Positions 45,509-58,170 of a stretch of 64,000 nt of DNA are shown piece after piece (within the stretch, counting starts at the first letter, position 1; each line of letters opens with the position of its first letter). The stretch spans positions 29,653,116-29,717,115 of the forward strand of contig NC_067196.1 in assembly GCF_000699445.3 (NCBI RefSeq). The letters are read 5' to 3'. The notes beneath the pieces are model-generated. The model was not told the origin of the DNA and searched no databases. It was given only the letters and a program-made list of their open reading frames with translations. This DNA is from Schistosoma haematobium (Eukaryota > Platyhelminthes > Trematoda > Strigeidida > Schistosomatidae). The translations under genes and the position numbers were made by a program.

Positions 45509-48500
45509 CGATTTCACACGAATTAGCCATAGAACAGTATCAGACTTACGTTCATTGAGAAAGAAGCTATAGCTATTGACTGTATGGATCCAACTATCTA
45601 TATGTTTCAAGGTAGAAATAATCCCGAACAAATACGACTGCTTCTCTTATGGATGAATCATGAGAAAGTCTACGATAGTAAACTACTCAAGTATTAATTA
45701 CTTCAAATTCAGCAATGCGTTGAGGAAAGAACTGCTATAGATCTATGGCGAAGTTCTGAAAAATTAATGTCCATATCAACGTATCTTTAAAATTTATACA
45801 GTCGTAATATAATGCAATTTTTCTTCACCTAGCAAGGTCTACTCACACATGGGTGTATTATTTCCACATTTTACTTCTTAACTATTAGTTTCTCATGGTT
45901 TGGTGTCTAGTTGTAAAAGAATGAATATATGCTATTCATAATATTGAACAAATAACAGACGTTATATTCAGACTACGGTAACAATATTTGTTTGTTTAGG
46001 GCCAGTGAACGGTCTAATATCAACCGAGACACAACCGAAACGAACGGACTGAATAACTTTGATATCACCTGATAACTGCGAGAAATAAAATCACCGTATA
46101 ATATTCCAAAATTCATAATTCATAGATCCTCATGGGGAACTGTGATGGCAGTTGTTTGAACAAGTTAAGCATATCAATTAGTTCTACTTACTACCAGAAG
46201 AACGTTTAATGTCAGATAAAATAATATAATGTTTTCGTGACAATTAATGGCCGGTACAGTTAAGGAGTGAACGAGAGATTTCCACTTGATGAAATCTGTG
46301 TGTTCTTACATTAATGAAATAGTTTGCCTTTGAAAATGAAAATTCCTGATCTAAATGTAGCTTTCATCATGATATCATTTTAACAGAGGAATCACAGAAA
46401 ACCAAAAATAACTAAACAACTGTTTAAGCCTTGTTACTAATGTGATTTCTCAAGTAAATAGGAGATTGAACACTCGTCTATAAAAAGCCACACTGCCTAG
46501 ACCTTGAATTCATCTGAAAAGTCGGAGATTATAACGAGCCAAACCTGTCCACTCATGATTCTTTTATTTTCAATTTGATGTGAACTTGCTACTGAGAGAT
46601 TGAAAATTGAATATTCTAACCACTAACCTACTTACTTCTCAATTTCGATCATTTTTTTGACGAATAAAACTCAAAGGCATAAAATAGTCTGAATAAGGAA
46701 TATTAAAAATAGTGTGTTCAGGTTAAGTGCCTTTGTATTTCAATGCAATATAACGATGGTGATTGAAGTTGTAATATAAGCTCGATGGTGTAGATTTGTA
46801 AATCAGGTGTGTTTGGTGGGCTGATTCAACAATTTGCTAATTTAGTCAAAAACTCTCAATAGACAAGCTAGTTTCACCGAGTATATTCATCGACTACTAT
46901 ACAAGTGAAACCTTAAGCGACCAACCGAACTTCGCACTAGCAGTTGAATGATGGGACCTCATTGAATCAATGGTAACGAGACTATCTAAGGCCTAGTTGA
47001 ATAAATGATATATTATCGGTTGTAAATACCTGGTATTAGTCGCAATAAGAGCCTCCAGTATACAATGACCGATGGTATATATAACAAGAATGATTGCTAC
47101 ACAATTTCAAACCTTGTTTTTAGCCTCAGAATTCACTAATATTCATTCCGAACTTTGTTTAGGCGTGATATGTAATAGTTTCAGCTAATAAGAAATTCGA
47201 GAAATGTGAAAGAATTGATTGACACGAAAAATACTTTAGATATGCATTTTCACAACTCCTTATTTTTAGAGAGGAAGTGATCAACGCATTACTGACACAT
47301 TTAGTAAAATATATTCAAACTAGTTTTCCATCAAAATGCAACAGTAATATCGATTATCTAGATCCAGTCAAATAACGGTGAAACAGACTGGTCAGTTTAA
47401 ATGATGTCCCTTACTATCTCCTCAGATTACAGCTTCAAACATTTCCCTATTTATTCCGGTTTGAATAGACAACTAACATCACCATCTGCTTGTCATATAA
47501 AAAGTGTGGTTTACAGTAGGACATAGAAATGAGCGCTTAACAAACAAGTTATATCACAAGTCTGAACCAGCACGAAAACAACACGAGTTATCGACCTACC
47601 GGATGTAAACAGCATTTAAACTGCACTGCCCAAAAATGACGCCCAAGAATGGAAGTCTGAAATTTTTACAGTCCTTTCACTGATTCTTACAGTGACAATC
47701 ACCTAGTTATGATAGCCTTCCTATGTATCCCATTAATGTATGTTGAGTTTCGACTACATGAGTATTGGTTATTCTAAGCTTACTGTCTTACTCAATACTG
47801 ATGTGCAATCTAAACTGTTGGTGAGTAACAACAGAATAACCACAACTTGATAACGTCCATTATTGCTGCTCCTAAAGTCCAACTTTTTCCTGCTATTTAG
47901 GTCGGAACATCATCTGAATATAAAATAGAAATAACGTTACAAGTGCTTTGTAGATTAAATTTTGATCATCTTCAAATTCTTCCTCTCTATTACTGTCTAC
48001 CTGAAGTTACCACAGTGTTTGTCCCCGCTAAATATAGAACTACGATAGACACTGGATGTTCGTAAGAGAAACAGATATTTCTCTAGGGATGCAACCAATT
48101 CATTAATAGGGATATTGACAATAAATTTTGCACTCTTACAAAAAATGTTCAGACATACATTTCCTCATATCCAAATGGAGAAGTCAACTCATCCAGCTAT
48201 CATAGGAACGCTTCTATGGCAATTACTTATACATTAAATACATTATTTTACCCATTATGTAGATTAGTGAAGTTTGTTTCAAATATTTCTTTACCACACC
48301 ACCAAGCAACTAATCAAATGAGATAATCAAGTGATACTTATATTTTATCGAGAATGAAATTCCATAACATCACACTATTTGCTGCATTATTACAGTAAAT
48401 GTTTGTGTAATTTATGAGTAAACATCTGAGGACCATTTGAAATTAACCAAACTAGTTTTGTGTTACGAAGTTGGGAATAAATTCCTACGGAACATATTGT

Positions 48501-48717
48501 TGGAGTACAAACACGTGTGTAAAGTAGTTGGAGATAGTTGTCAGAAAGTCTTGGACCTGAGATTTCTGTTTGTCGGTGTTCTTCACCAAGATGCATCCAC
48601 AATCTTGAGATGGCTAATGCTACCTGTGAAATTCGAAACTGACCCACCCAACCTCATAATCCGAGACCCAACCACTGAATTGTTAGAAGCTACTGGTCTC
48701 CTGTAGAACTGAGAAAT
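45509..48717. other. No gene recognised
   Basis: AT-rich interval. A frame at 48437-48706 and its antisense neighbour run through what appears to be repeat sequence leading into 48718. No domain is recognised. Confidence 0.35.
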
Positions 48718-49040
48718 TTGCACTTATTCATCGTGAAGTAGTAACCAGTGTGATGTTTGCTTAGTCCATAATGCTGACCGGGTTCTATCGACCAGATTGC
48801 AAGGTAGTCATTAGTTCAAGTAAGTCGACATCGTGTCGAAGACATTTCGATGTAAGAGAGCATCAGTTCCTCAAGATTGTGAGCACACTCCTCTGATGAG
48901 TGCCAACACAATAGAAATCTGATTAACTCCAACCACCTTACATCAAAACGTGGTGCACGCTATGTCAAGTCAGCACGAAAGGACTAAACAAACGTGACAT
49001 TGATCACCACACAGTGACAACTCGATGCAAGTAAATGTAC
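48718..49040 (+). repeat. Dispersed repeat family D, copy 1
   Basis: Shares an ordered set of blocks with 49600-49830 and 63590-63780: AGTAGTAACCAGTGTGATGT, a TTAGTCCAT..TGCTGA block, and a TCTATCGACCAGATTG block. It looks like an old non-coding repeat. The class is not known. Confidence 0.5.
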
Positions 49041-49599
49041 ATACTTTTATGAAAATACACATGTGTTAGCTGAGGAATTTTGATGGATAATTACACAGTT
49101 AAGATTAGTAGTTTACTATCACAGATTAAAATCAAATCAATGATCTATTGAAAACACTGAAACGCGTTTTCGTCTTAGTTGTCGACTATTTAAAAGTATT
49201 AATTGGGTTGGAAACTAAAGGTAAAGCAGATTAGACCGAGGTGACACTAAATGGGAATCATATTAAAACACACAAACACACATTTTAACCAAGTTAGTCA
49301 TGCATGAACAGAAAGAATCACTAATCCAATGAATTCATTCCCAAATGACTCCAACCATATCTCATATTGAGTCATAAAAATGATCACACTCTTCTCACAC
49401 CTCTACCTGTGAAACAAAATGTTTAGTATAGGAAGCATGTGACCATTTACTCGGTCTACTACTGACTTTTGAACAATCTTGTTACACACACTCAATTTTG
49501 CTAATGCGAAAAATAACAGAAAGGTCAAACCAGTCGATTGAAATGTGATCAAAAAAGATTTAGAACCAGGGTGGATTGATGAAAAGTACCTTTTTTTGA

Positions 49600-49830
49600 T
49601 TGTTCAATGTTCAGACTCATGTGACTATTGTCAGTGAGTAGTAACCAATATCATTTTTGTCTGGTCTATTAGTGCTTTATGAATTTTGTCGATCAAGTTG
49701 AGATGTAACCCCTAATCTGAGTGGTTCAACATGCAGATGGACTGTATTTGTTTCCACATGATTAGTTGTAGTGAACATGGTGATCTGGAGACGAGTTATG
49801 TGAACATAATATTAGTTACCGTTTGGTGAT
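49600..49830 (+). repeat. Dispersed repeat family D, copy 2
   Basis: AGTAGTAACCAATATCATTT, GTCTGGTCTATTAGTGCT, GTCGATCAAGTTGAGATGTA and AATCTGAGTGGTTCAACATG occur in the same order as in the other copies. Confidence 0.5.
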
Positions 49831-50049
49831 CATCAGTGTAATCATCCTAGCCCTAAGGAAGAGTCGATCGTGGTTGTGTCTCTGACTATGATGTGTGTTA
49901 ATAAAGATGATGATGAAATCCACTGGTTCCCTCAATATTCCAGATACGTTTGGTCGATACAAGTCCTAGATCTAGGATTTCCTGCTAATTCCCTTCAAAC
50001 CTTCCAATATTAGGAAATTAGCACTCAGGTCGTAATTAATTGGTCCAAC

Positions 50050-50220
50050 TCATATTCGAAAGATGATCTGGTACGTCCGAGGGTGGCCACGTGTATACAG
50101 TCACTACCAGGGAAGTGCTACGTACTACCTTCTCACCGTGTAAATGTTTACGAAATTGAGAGGACGAAAAGTGAATGTCCGGTTCTTTAACCAGGCTGGT
50201 GGATATGGAGGGTCCACCTA
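50050..50220 (+). repeat. Copy of the GC-rich repeat of 13310-13795, hairpin deleted
   Basis: CTGGTACGTCCGAGGGTGGC and then CACGTGTATACAG, CAGGGAAGTGCTACG, GAGAGGACGAAAAGTGAATG and TCCGGTTCTTTAACC follow the order of the better preserved copy. The hairpin between the GAGAG and CTCTC strings is missing here. Confidence 0.65.
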
Positions 50221-50453
50221 GGAGAGTTAGCGCTTGATGGTTGAGTTACATTGAGGACTGACACAAATTGAACACGAAACCTTATAGTTTAGTCCAATAC
50301 GCATCATTTCAAAAGCGTTCATTGAAAAAGCAGTTTGAAATTGTCCACTAAATAATTAACAATGATAAATGAGAGACTGATTAATACATCAAACTAAGGG
50401 TCAAGTAGTTACTAATAACTCAGTAATATTATGATAACATTGCAATAACTTAC

Positions 50454-50937
50454 CAGATGTATCTTTATAGGATTTAACTAGTTTAATAGTTCCATTGTTA
50501 TCGATGTTTAAAAATCTTGCTTTCATTGAATAATTTTGTGCGAACGGAGTTAAAAGCAATGGTGAAGTATCTAAATTAGACATATAAAATGATAAGCTAC
50601 GTCTAGATCTATGTGGACGCATAATCACATTTGTTATTGGTACTTTACGACCTGAATGAGTAGAACTTAATGTTTGAAAAGTTGATAAATCTAAATACTG
50701 TAACAATAAATCATCCACACTTGATGCTTCCATTGTGTGATTAGACGATATTACTAGTGAGGGTGGAGATAAAGATGAATTTGGCGATATTGTTGATGAT
50801 GACAAGTCGGAAGAGTAAATCGATGAAGTGGTTTCGGCAAAAGTTCCATTTTTAGACAATGAAGTAGGTTTACCATTGATACATTGTACATTGAATAAAG
50901 TGAATAATAGGTACACAAATATAGCATAATATTGCAT
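50454..50937 (-). CDS. Candidate secreted FGF-like ligand, first coding exon
   Basis: I choose the ATG at 50937 because it opens a clear signal peptide, MQYYAIFVYLLFTLFNVQC. A serine-threonine-rich spacer with N-glycosylation sites (NGT, NSS, NHT) follows, then a basic furin-like RSRR site. The exon ends with YSMKARFLNIDNNGTIKLVK, SYKDTS and a GTAAGT donor at 50453, phase 1. The FLxIxxxGxI..V pattern resembles the first strands of the FGF beta-trefoil core. FGF genes are usually interrupted just after that segment (...DGVREKSDPH in FGF2). The rest of the core would be in later exons further down the minus strand, which I did not find. The signal peptide is clear; the FGF assignment is inference and could be wrong. 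Confidence 0.5.
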
Positions 50938-51540
50938 GGTAAATTCAAATCGATGAAAACTACTTTCGGAACTGGTTGTTCGATATGAATAACATCGGAA
51001 ATGTTTACTGGAATCATACTCATCAGTATTTATACATTCATTATGAGCAGTGTCAGAAATAGCTGTTTCATAATTCATATTTTTTGAGGATTTCAGGCGA
51101 TCAGAAACAGTTTTTATCTCTCTATACCATGAGGGATGTTGATGAAAGTGAGTATGTCGTCTTGATGACAACTGGATTCTATGGTTGTTTTTGAAATACC
51201 GATAATTAATGACATCCTTATTTGTCATAATAGTCCTGTATCGGGTTAAACATTGTCCTAGTAGATATTTAATGCATATCACGTAAACTCGTAAATAATA
51301 TGTCACGAAAATATAGTTGAACCGTACTAATGATCTCAGTAAGGAAAATAGCTTGAAAAATATTTTAGATATGGTTGAGGGTAAAAACGATAATGATGAT
51401 GACGTTGGCAATGACAAAGAAGACGACAACAATATTGATTGTGATGATGTGGATGAGTAAAGTGAATGCAAAAATGTATGTAGTTCAGCTTTAATCCAAA
51501 TAATATCCAAGTGTAATGAATTCGAGTTGCATAAATGCAT
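50938..51540 (-). other. Open frame upstream of the signal peptide (5' UTR?)
   Basis: The exon's frame stays open for a further 201 codons upstream, from an ATG at 51540. This part has low-complexity serine/leucine runs and basic, histidine-rich stretches, unlike a conserved domain. A signal peptide following 200 residues would be unusual. I therefore read this as 5' leader or upstream intron sequence, though an N-terminally extended form cannot be excluded. Confidence 0.4.
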
Positions 51541-53389
51541 CAGTTCAATTTAAGAAGTAATTAGAAAAGTTATTTATTTATCTATCCAGAAAACAAATGA
51601 AATCCGAATGTAGTTTTCATGTGTTTAACAACAACTGGTCAGTTTCATAAATGATATTCATGTGACCGCATAAAAGCACGTTGATAATTAATTACAAGCA
51701 ATTTGTTCAAGTCTCACTGTTACTACACATGAAACAAGTACAATAGTAAACATCAAGTGTAAATGAATTGAATGATGAATAAGATTTATCATAATTATAA
51801 TGATGAGTAAGATTTTTGTGTTTGTATCACCCACTCAGATTAATTTTATTTTGTAGTTGATTCGCAAATCGACCAATGAATGATTAGGAAAAATAAATTG
51901 TATACATACATTACCAAGCACACATATTTAGATGTATATTTATTGTCCAGATTGTGTTCAACATACTTGTACAATTGTATGATGGTAACTATAATAAAAA
52001 CACATGGTATGTAGTTGATAATATAGATATATATATATACATTAAGATGTGTGTTTCATTAATCTGGTAATCAAAATCCTCCTTTCACAATCCATTTAGA
52101 ATTTCATGTCGAAGTTTCTTGACTAGCACTCAGAGTAGATTTATCATCACCAGTAGTTACGTAAGTCAAAATTTACCACCCAATCAACTTTGAATGATAA
52201 CCTAGTAAGAAGACAAATGCAAAAGAACTAAGTAATCACTTCGGAAATCCCTTGTTACCGATTTCGTTTTTAATGTCCTACAATTTAAAGCATGGTATAT
52301 CTGGTTGCCTCGAAATTTTAATCTACATCTCCACAGAGAGAGAGAGAGGGGGGGTTAAAGAATAGGTGAAAACTATTCAAGAAAGCGTAGGTGCTTTTTT
52401 TTAACAAGAAATATCCATCAACATAATCAAGCATCATATTCCTACAGACTGATGTCATCTAATGTATCACTGGTAGCCAGTGAATATTTAGTGATACTTA
52501 CATGTAAGTCTGAAACTGTTCAGTAAAGCTAATGCATAATCTCGTGTAAGACAGATTCAATAGGACAAAACAGATATTTAGTGATTCCCTAATACAGGTC
52601 TAATGTGATTCCCAGTCGATATGAGTTTGTGATGAAGTCCTAGTCTCAGGTTGTGTACAAAATCTTCACTAATCCACTGTCATAATACTATAAGATATTT
52701 TTCATTGAAAAAATAAGAGAATTTTGGATAGATGAGTTAAAATGACACTGGAAACACAATAAATGAAGTCAGTAAGCCAAAGAAAACAAGCAAAAATGGC
52801 GAGTCTGATATAAAATTCAATGATTAAACTTTTACTCAGGTAATACATGGTGACTACTTAAATACGGTACTAATTATGGTCTGATATCAATGAGGAAACC
52901 GTTAAATGATATAGAGAATAGAAGATTGGAAAAAACCGGAAGTCAGTGAACCAATTCTGTGCAGTCCTGTGTATGGATGTTGCACAACTCACAATCACTC
53001 AATTGTTTTGTCTAATTAATATCCCACAAGTATGACAAAGGGAATTTGTTTATTCTAACCAGTCTCTCATTATACGACAGCTTTGAGATTCCAGGACTCC
53101 AATTATTTATGGATCTTTAAACTGTTTTTCGTAACAGTATACTGGTTATTTCCAGACAGAAGCTGGTTGTTTGTATCCAATATTTGAGTTTTAGTATAAC
53201 TAACATTGTACAGGAAGTCAACAATGTGTGAACAACCATGTTGCTGAAAGCCCCGTGCATTGACCGACCACGATTAATTCACTTAACTTTCAACCAAATA
53301 GTCGTGGATTCGAAATCAATAGTAGGCGAACTAGTGAAATCCAGGAGTACTGAATAGTTTATTTTTGTATTGGTTGTTTGAATCTTCCT
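51541..53389. other. Upstream region of the FGF-like gene, no gene recognised
   Basis: AT-rich. It contains a short (TA)n tract near 52026-52040 and an (AG)n/G-run at 52334-52355. A B-box-like GATTCGAAATC near 53309 suggests another SINE scrap. The FGF-like gene's promoter may be here, but no motif is recognisable. Confidence 0.35.
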
Positions 53390-53565
53390 AGTGATGATTG
53401 GGACTGCAATTGATCAGTTTCTTATTGGCATACATGTAACCTGTACGGATTGCCTCGATATTGACTTAAATCACAAGCGTAATAAGCAGAGATGCATGAT
53501 GGCTAGCAATGGGATCCAGGACGCGCGTCCCGTCCTACTTGGAACCCGTCGGTTTGATGAACCTG
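53390..53565 (-). mobile_element. Hammerhead-type SINE relic 4 (Sm-alpha-like)
   Basis: On the minus strand, CCGACGGGTTCCAAGTAGGA (53552-53533) is followed by CGGGACGCGCGTCCTGGATC (53532-53513) and CCATTGCTAGCC. This aligns block by block with the schistosome hammerhead core, CTGATGAGTCC..AATAGGACGAAACGCGCGTCCTGGATTCC. CTGATGAG has become CCGACGGG and GAAAC has become GGGAC, so the catalytic core is lost while stems II and III remain visible. The tail runs on to about 53390. The upstream polymerase III promoter part is missing: an RTE-like relic begins at 53585. Confidence 0.75.
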
Positions 53566-53584
53566 CATGCCAGAGTTGAGACAA

Positions 53585-53882
53585 TTCTTGAGTTTGGTTC
53601 TATGGCATTCGATAGAACTTGATGCTCAAAATTTTAAAATAACATGTACATGCAAAATCATTTGGTTTGTTATGCAAAGTGCATGGAGAGCATCTGACAG
53701 ATGTATTTCAAATGAAGGCTGCAGTCAGACAAGGCTGCTCACTCTTCACCTTTTCCTTTCGTCTGGTAATCGAGTGGATTATAAGTCCTGAAAATCTTAT
53801 AGAGAAGCACAAAATACAACAGACAGCTTGGATGCAACTAGACGATTTGAACTATTCAGATGACATTTGCTACACTCATTAA
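53585..53882 (+). mobile_element. RTE-like LINE relic, reverse-transcriptase fragment
   Basis: The frame 53667-53882 reads LTDVFQMKAAVRQGCSLFTF and continues RLVIEWII. VRQGC and the following hydrophobic block are RT motif 3/4 hallmarks. It ends near MQLDDLNYSDDICYTH, the decayed YADD region. Upstream (53588-53675) another frame carries the preceding RT stretch, shared with 56538-56628. Truncated at both ends. Confidence 0.78.
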
Positions 53883-54099
53883 TAAATATATTGTATTACT
53901 TCGAACATCACATGACAAGTAGTGGTAAGTGGCCTTTAAAACACAAATCTTATGAATATGTTATAATGTCCAAGAAGACATTTGCTTGTTTTTGTTTTCG
54001 GTGTCGGTGTTTTAGTGATTCCAATGAAAGATTATTATATTTTTAACTGGACAATTCCGTCTGATTGAAAAAGTAAATTTGCTTCGGGAGCTTTTTTGG
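53883..54099. other. No gene recognised
   Basis: AT-rich spacer between two retroelement relics. Confidence 0.4.
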
Positions 54100-55310
54100 A
54101 ATTAGATCAAAGAAATTGATACATTCGTCAAATCAGTAAATGCGAACAAAAGAATTGACACTATTGAAAACCTTCTTACAACAGTGGTTTACTCTAATGT
54201 TTCGTGACTCAGTGTGAACCTCTTCATCAGAGTGGTTAAACAAATGGTCTGGGTAAATTAAGACAAATTCAGGTAATCTAAAGGAGCAATGAAGAGTATT
54301 TAGTTCAATCGAAATCAAAAGTAAAAATAAGTCTGATTCTGCCAATGTCATGCCATTTCGGTCAAGGTGATTTTGTGTGAGAAATCATTCGGTGCATTTG
54401 CATGTATACTGGTAGGTATACAAAATGTTTACTTAATCACATGAAGAGGCAGATTTGAAATTCGAATGTGTGTGCATGTGGTAATTGTATGAGGAATGAA
54501 CTGACTTAAATGTGATTGTCTGTATAATCGATTCAAGTTGTGTGAACAGTAAGGTCTTCTTTTCCCTAAGGACAGAGAGATCTAATATTGCTTGAGAAGA
54601 CTCAGCTATTCACTTTTCTTTAGAGTCGGAGAATCCTTTCTGAATTATGTAGATATTTGTGGTTTCTGCTTGATAGTTATTGTACATAGCATGTGCTGCT
54701 ACTGCCAATCTTATCTGTAAATTTTCCAATTCTACATGATTATTAAGTGGTCTTTTTGTGTAGCCTAAATCTTCCTTGGTACGAGTTGAGATTTCACGAG
54801 AAGACTCCCGAACATAGAACACATCACAACGGAGACCACTTCATCTGTAAACGCAATTCTGTGTGGGTGTAAATGAGATCTTTTCCTTAGTTGAAACTAA
54901 AGCATTTTGACTAGATCTAGTCACTGTTTAGAAGTCTTAACCTTGTATATTTTCAAGATGCATTTCAGCTCTTCTGTTGTACCGTAACGATAGGACAAAA
55001 CTATGGTACCAATCTATGATATCTCATTAAAGTTGTTATTTAAAGAGGGATCGTTTCGTTTTATTATGTTTCTGATAAAGTTCATGAGGAAATCATCAGG
55101 TCTCAAGATGTTTACTATGTGATTTCTTCCTGCAGCTCATCTTCATCGAAAGTGGTGATCTTGTTAGCTCTTCTGATTAACTTCAGAGCCAGGGAAGTTT
55201 TTCGTACTGTATGAATGTGCAGAGCTGAAACTGATGTACCGATTTGAATGTGTCCGTTTTCTGTATATGTTCAAATTGAGATTTCCATTAAAATTCCTTT
55301 TAACCTAAAT
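54100..55310 (-). mobile_element. Penelope-like element relic (RT end plus GIY-YIG)
   Basis: On the minus strand, 55300 to about 55150 reads NGNLNLNIYRKRTHSNRYIS, the palm-end motif (YRKPTHT.RY type) of Penelope-like reverse transcriptases. HIVNILRPDDFLMNFIRN follows. Then 54850-54610 reads CDVFYVRESSREISTRTKED and KRPLNNHVELENL...AAHAMYNN, matching the GIY-YIG endonuclease domain (V/FY.GES.RE, then a conserved H/N region). The 54351-54133 stretch (SDEEVHTESRNIRVNHC) looks like the downstream tail. Multiple stops and shifts show the element is dead. Confidence 0.72.
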
Positions 55311-56537
55311 TTGTTTCCAATAGCTGTCTTATAGACATTTTGACAGTCACTTTGTTAAAATGCACTAACTAGTTCATTTTGTTCTTCAAATGTAAACGTA
55401 TGAACAATAAAAGTTGCTGAGATCATCTTCATATATCCCCCTGAATGCAGTCAGATTGCCATACTCATATTGTGAAATGATACGAACTTCATACTGGTAA
55501 ACACCGTTTGGAAATGAGAAATTATAATCAATAGTCAGGAAAGTTCTGGAGTCCTAAACTTAAATATTTAATTATTCTAATTGAGTGATGTAATTTGAGT
55601 CTTGCTTCCAGAACAAGATAAGTTTACAGGTGAGTGTTAATGCTGATTGACACCAGTTAGAGAATCCTGCACTAACGAGTAACTGATGTCGAGTAGGATA
55701 CCAGAAGTTTTATTAAGAAGTTATGACTAGTGGAATTCAATTATGTTAGGTGTGATGTTGTTACTGACAAACTGTATTAGATGATTACCACACTGGATTG
55801 GAGAATGGTTGGAGTTGAAATCGTAACCCGTTCAATAAGAACTGAGTGGTCTAAGTAACAAATATATTTTTGTTATATCCCAATGAGTGGAAAAATTGTA
55901 TTTCTTACCTTTCGTGGCTTAATGTAAACCAGTTCTTCAGAGTAATACAACTTCTCTACTCATTGGGATACAATAAAAAGTATATATATTATTAACTTTC
56001 TGCTCAACGCTCAATTTATTTGAAACCACTAAGTCCAACCTTGACATTGGTACCTATAAACTCATCAATAGTTGAGTGATCTGAAGAACATATCCCCATC
56101 ACGAAAACTGAAAGCCCCATTGTTTGATCTTTGTTAGGGTTGTAATTACCCACTCGTACAGAATCCTGCACCATGATGGAGTGGCTTCTTCGTGTCCCCA
56201 CGTTTACAATGATACCATGATTTGTGTTAATCCTTGATGAAGAAGTACTCAGGTTATATAAAATCATGGAAGATTAGACAGTTGTTTCTGGTCAATTTGA
56301 GACTCCTCAACAGTGAGTATTTGACATTGTGTGTTATCGAAATCGAGTGAATCACATATCTATATGGATGGACGGAACCAGAAACGTTTGAAAAATTGCT
56401 GATGATTGATAGTAAAATAAGTAAATATTCATTTTAATAATTAGTTATCAATATATTAATAGCGAATAATGTTAAATCTATCATTACTATGCTTGTCGAT
56501 GCGAGTACTTTAACGATAGGAATAAATATGTTCTAGA
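55311..56537. other. No gene recognised, small inverted repeat
   Basis: TATCCCAATGAGT at about 55877 and ACTCATTGGGATA at about 55959 form a 13-bp inverted repeat around about 70 nt. A frame at 56016-56267 (minus) looks repeat-derived. No gene recognised. Confidence 0.35.
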
Positions 56538-56860
56538 ATCTTGAATTTGGTTCTATGGCATTCGACAGAACTTGATGTTCAGAATTTTAAAATAACGTGT
56601 ACATGCAATTTCATTTGATTTGTCATGAATTATATTTCTGCGGGAATCACCAAACTGCATCACGAGGCAAGCACTAACTCGGAATCCTAAAGGGAAATGG
56701 AAAAGAGGAAGACCAAAGAACACACTGTGTCGGGAATTCGAAGCAGACATGAAAAGAATGAATAGCAACTGGAAAGAACTGGAAATGGTTGGGTAGGACA
56801 GAGTTGGATGTAGAATGTTGTTGGTTGGTCTATGCTCCTCCACGAGGCGTAACAGACCGT
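56538..56860 (+). mobile_element. RTE-like LINE relic with internal deletion
   Basis: 56538-56628 repeats the RT-upstream segment of 53588-53675 (TTTGGTTCTATGGCATTCGA and so on). Near 56630 the sequence jumps directly to the element's C-terminus, with CATCACGAGGCAAGCACTAA at 56658-56677 and the basic tail to about 56850. Most of the RT is therefore deleted. Stops are present. Confidence 0.75.
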
Positions 56861-58079
56861 GGTCATATTTCTTTATACATGTGATGCGTGTATCTAAAAA
56901 TATTCAGTGATCGTATGCAGTATTTTCGAAGTATATTTCTCAAAATCACAGTTTCTTTCAATTGTACGATTTCCTATTATAGATTTGTTCCATTTTAAGT
57001 GTCACCTCCATTAAAGTTATTTGAACAGTTAGATTTTCATTGCTTCAATATTTGGTAACCGATACTACTAAGGTTGTTCACTTTCGAATATTTACAAATA
57101 AAGCATTCAATCGGAATATAGCGTTATATGGACGATTTCCCATTTATAATTCTTATACTACACCGCACACACACTGTGATGTTATAATAGGGTGACTTTT
57201 GTTCTTGGATTTCCACTTAAATTGAATAATTTTATATCTGTATCTTCAAGGCGTGTGGTCAGCAAAATGACATGTAGTCTCTGAGCTTTAATTCATCACT
57301 CAACACTTCCAACATAACATTATACGATTTCTATCTAGTTTCACGACTGAGTCACTGTTTCATCCTCCACCTAAAAGAAACTGGAAATCAGACATCCTCT
57401 CTGGAATTTCTACAAAATTCAATCCGAAATTAACCAGTGGAGAGCAACACTTTCGGCAAAATTATGGGTAATGTTATGCAAATCTCGTATATTTTGATAT
57501 CACTTTCCCTCATGAATTGGCATTGTGAGTGTGCAGTAGAGAATAGTTTAAGTTGAATTGTCTCTATTTTTCTTCAATGAAATAAAACACATGGTTAATT
57601 TTTCCTGGTTTTCACTGGTAACAGTCTATTCTTACTATTGCAAGTACTAGTTAAGTGGTGATGAGTTAGTTTACAATATTTTCCAATTCAGAATGTTGAA
57701 ATTATAGTAATTCAAAGTGTAGGACAAAGAGGTCGTTATGATGTTCACCGTTTCTTGATTTTCACTGATTGTCTAACCAAGATCAATCTGCCACGTTAAA
57801 CATGAAAACCTATTCTACTGGTCAAAGCTGACGGTTACTTGTTCAGAGGAGACTTGAATGGATGATGTACTATCGAACGGCTGAGTTCATCGGGGACAAA
57901 TCAAAAACGAATAAATTTTTCACTTCGTGCACTCAGAATTTCCTAACTGTGTTGAAAATACTTGTTTCAGTTTAATCGATCATCACAAGTTTGATTTAAT
58001 TTTAGCCGAAAATAAGTTTTGAATCAAGATTTTGGCCCCTCTTGACGAAGTCCTCGACTCTATGGAAATCCTGATCAGT
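56861..58079. other. No gene recognised
   Basis: AT-rich interval without recognisable features. Confidence 0.35.
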
Positions 58080-58170
58080 ATGTACCCACGTAATCACCGA
58101 GAATGAAACGCAGAACCTTCAGTTATTGTGATGAGCGCCTAACCTTTAGTATACTGAGCTAGGATATAAT
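58080..58170 (-). mobile_element. tRNA-like SINE head
   Basis: The minus strand has TAGCTCAGTATACTAAAGGT (A-box, 58161-58142). GGTTCTGCGTTTCATTC, a degraded B-box, follows at 58117-58101. The cloverleaf is not complete (weak stems), so it is not called as a tRNA gene. Confidence 0.4.

Noticed and set aside
45640..45700. WMNHEKVYDS as a reverse-transcriptase motif
   Set aside because: An isolated short resemblance; the sequences around it do not follow any RT order.
50754..51023. 89-codon minus-strand frame inside the FGF-like exon
   Set aside because: It is in a different frame from the signal-peptide frame and has no features.
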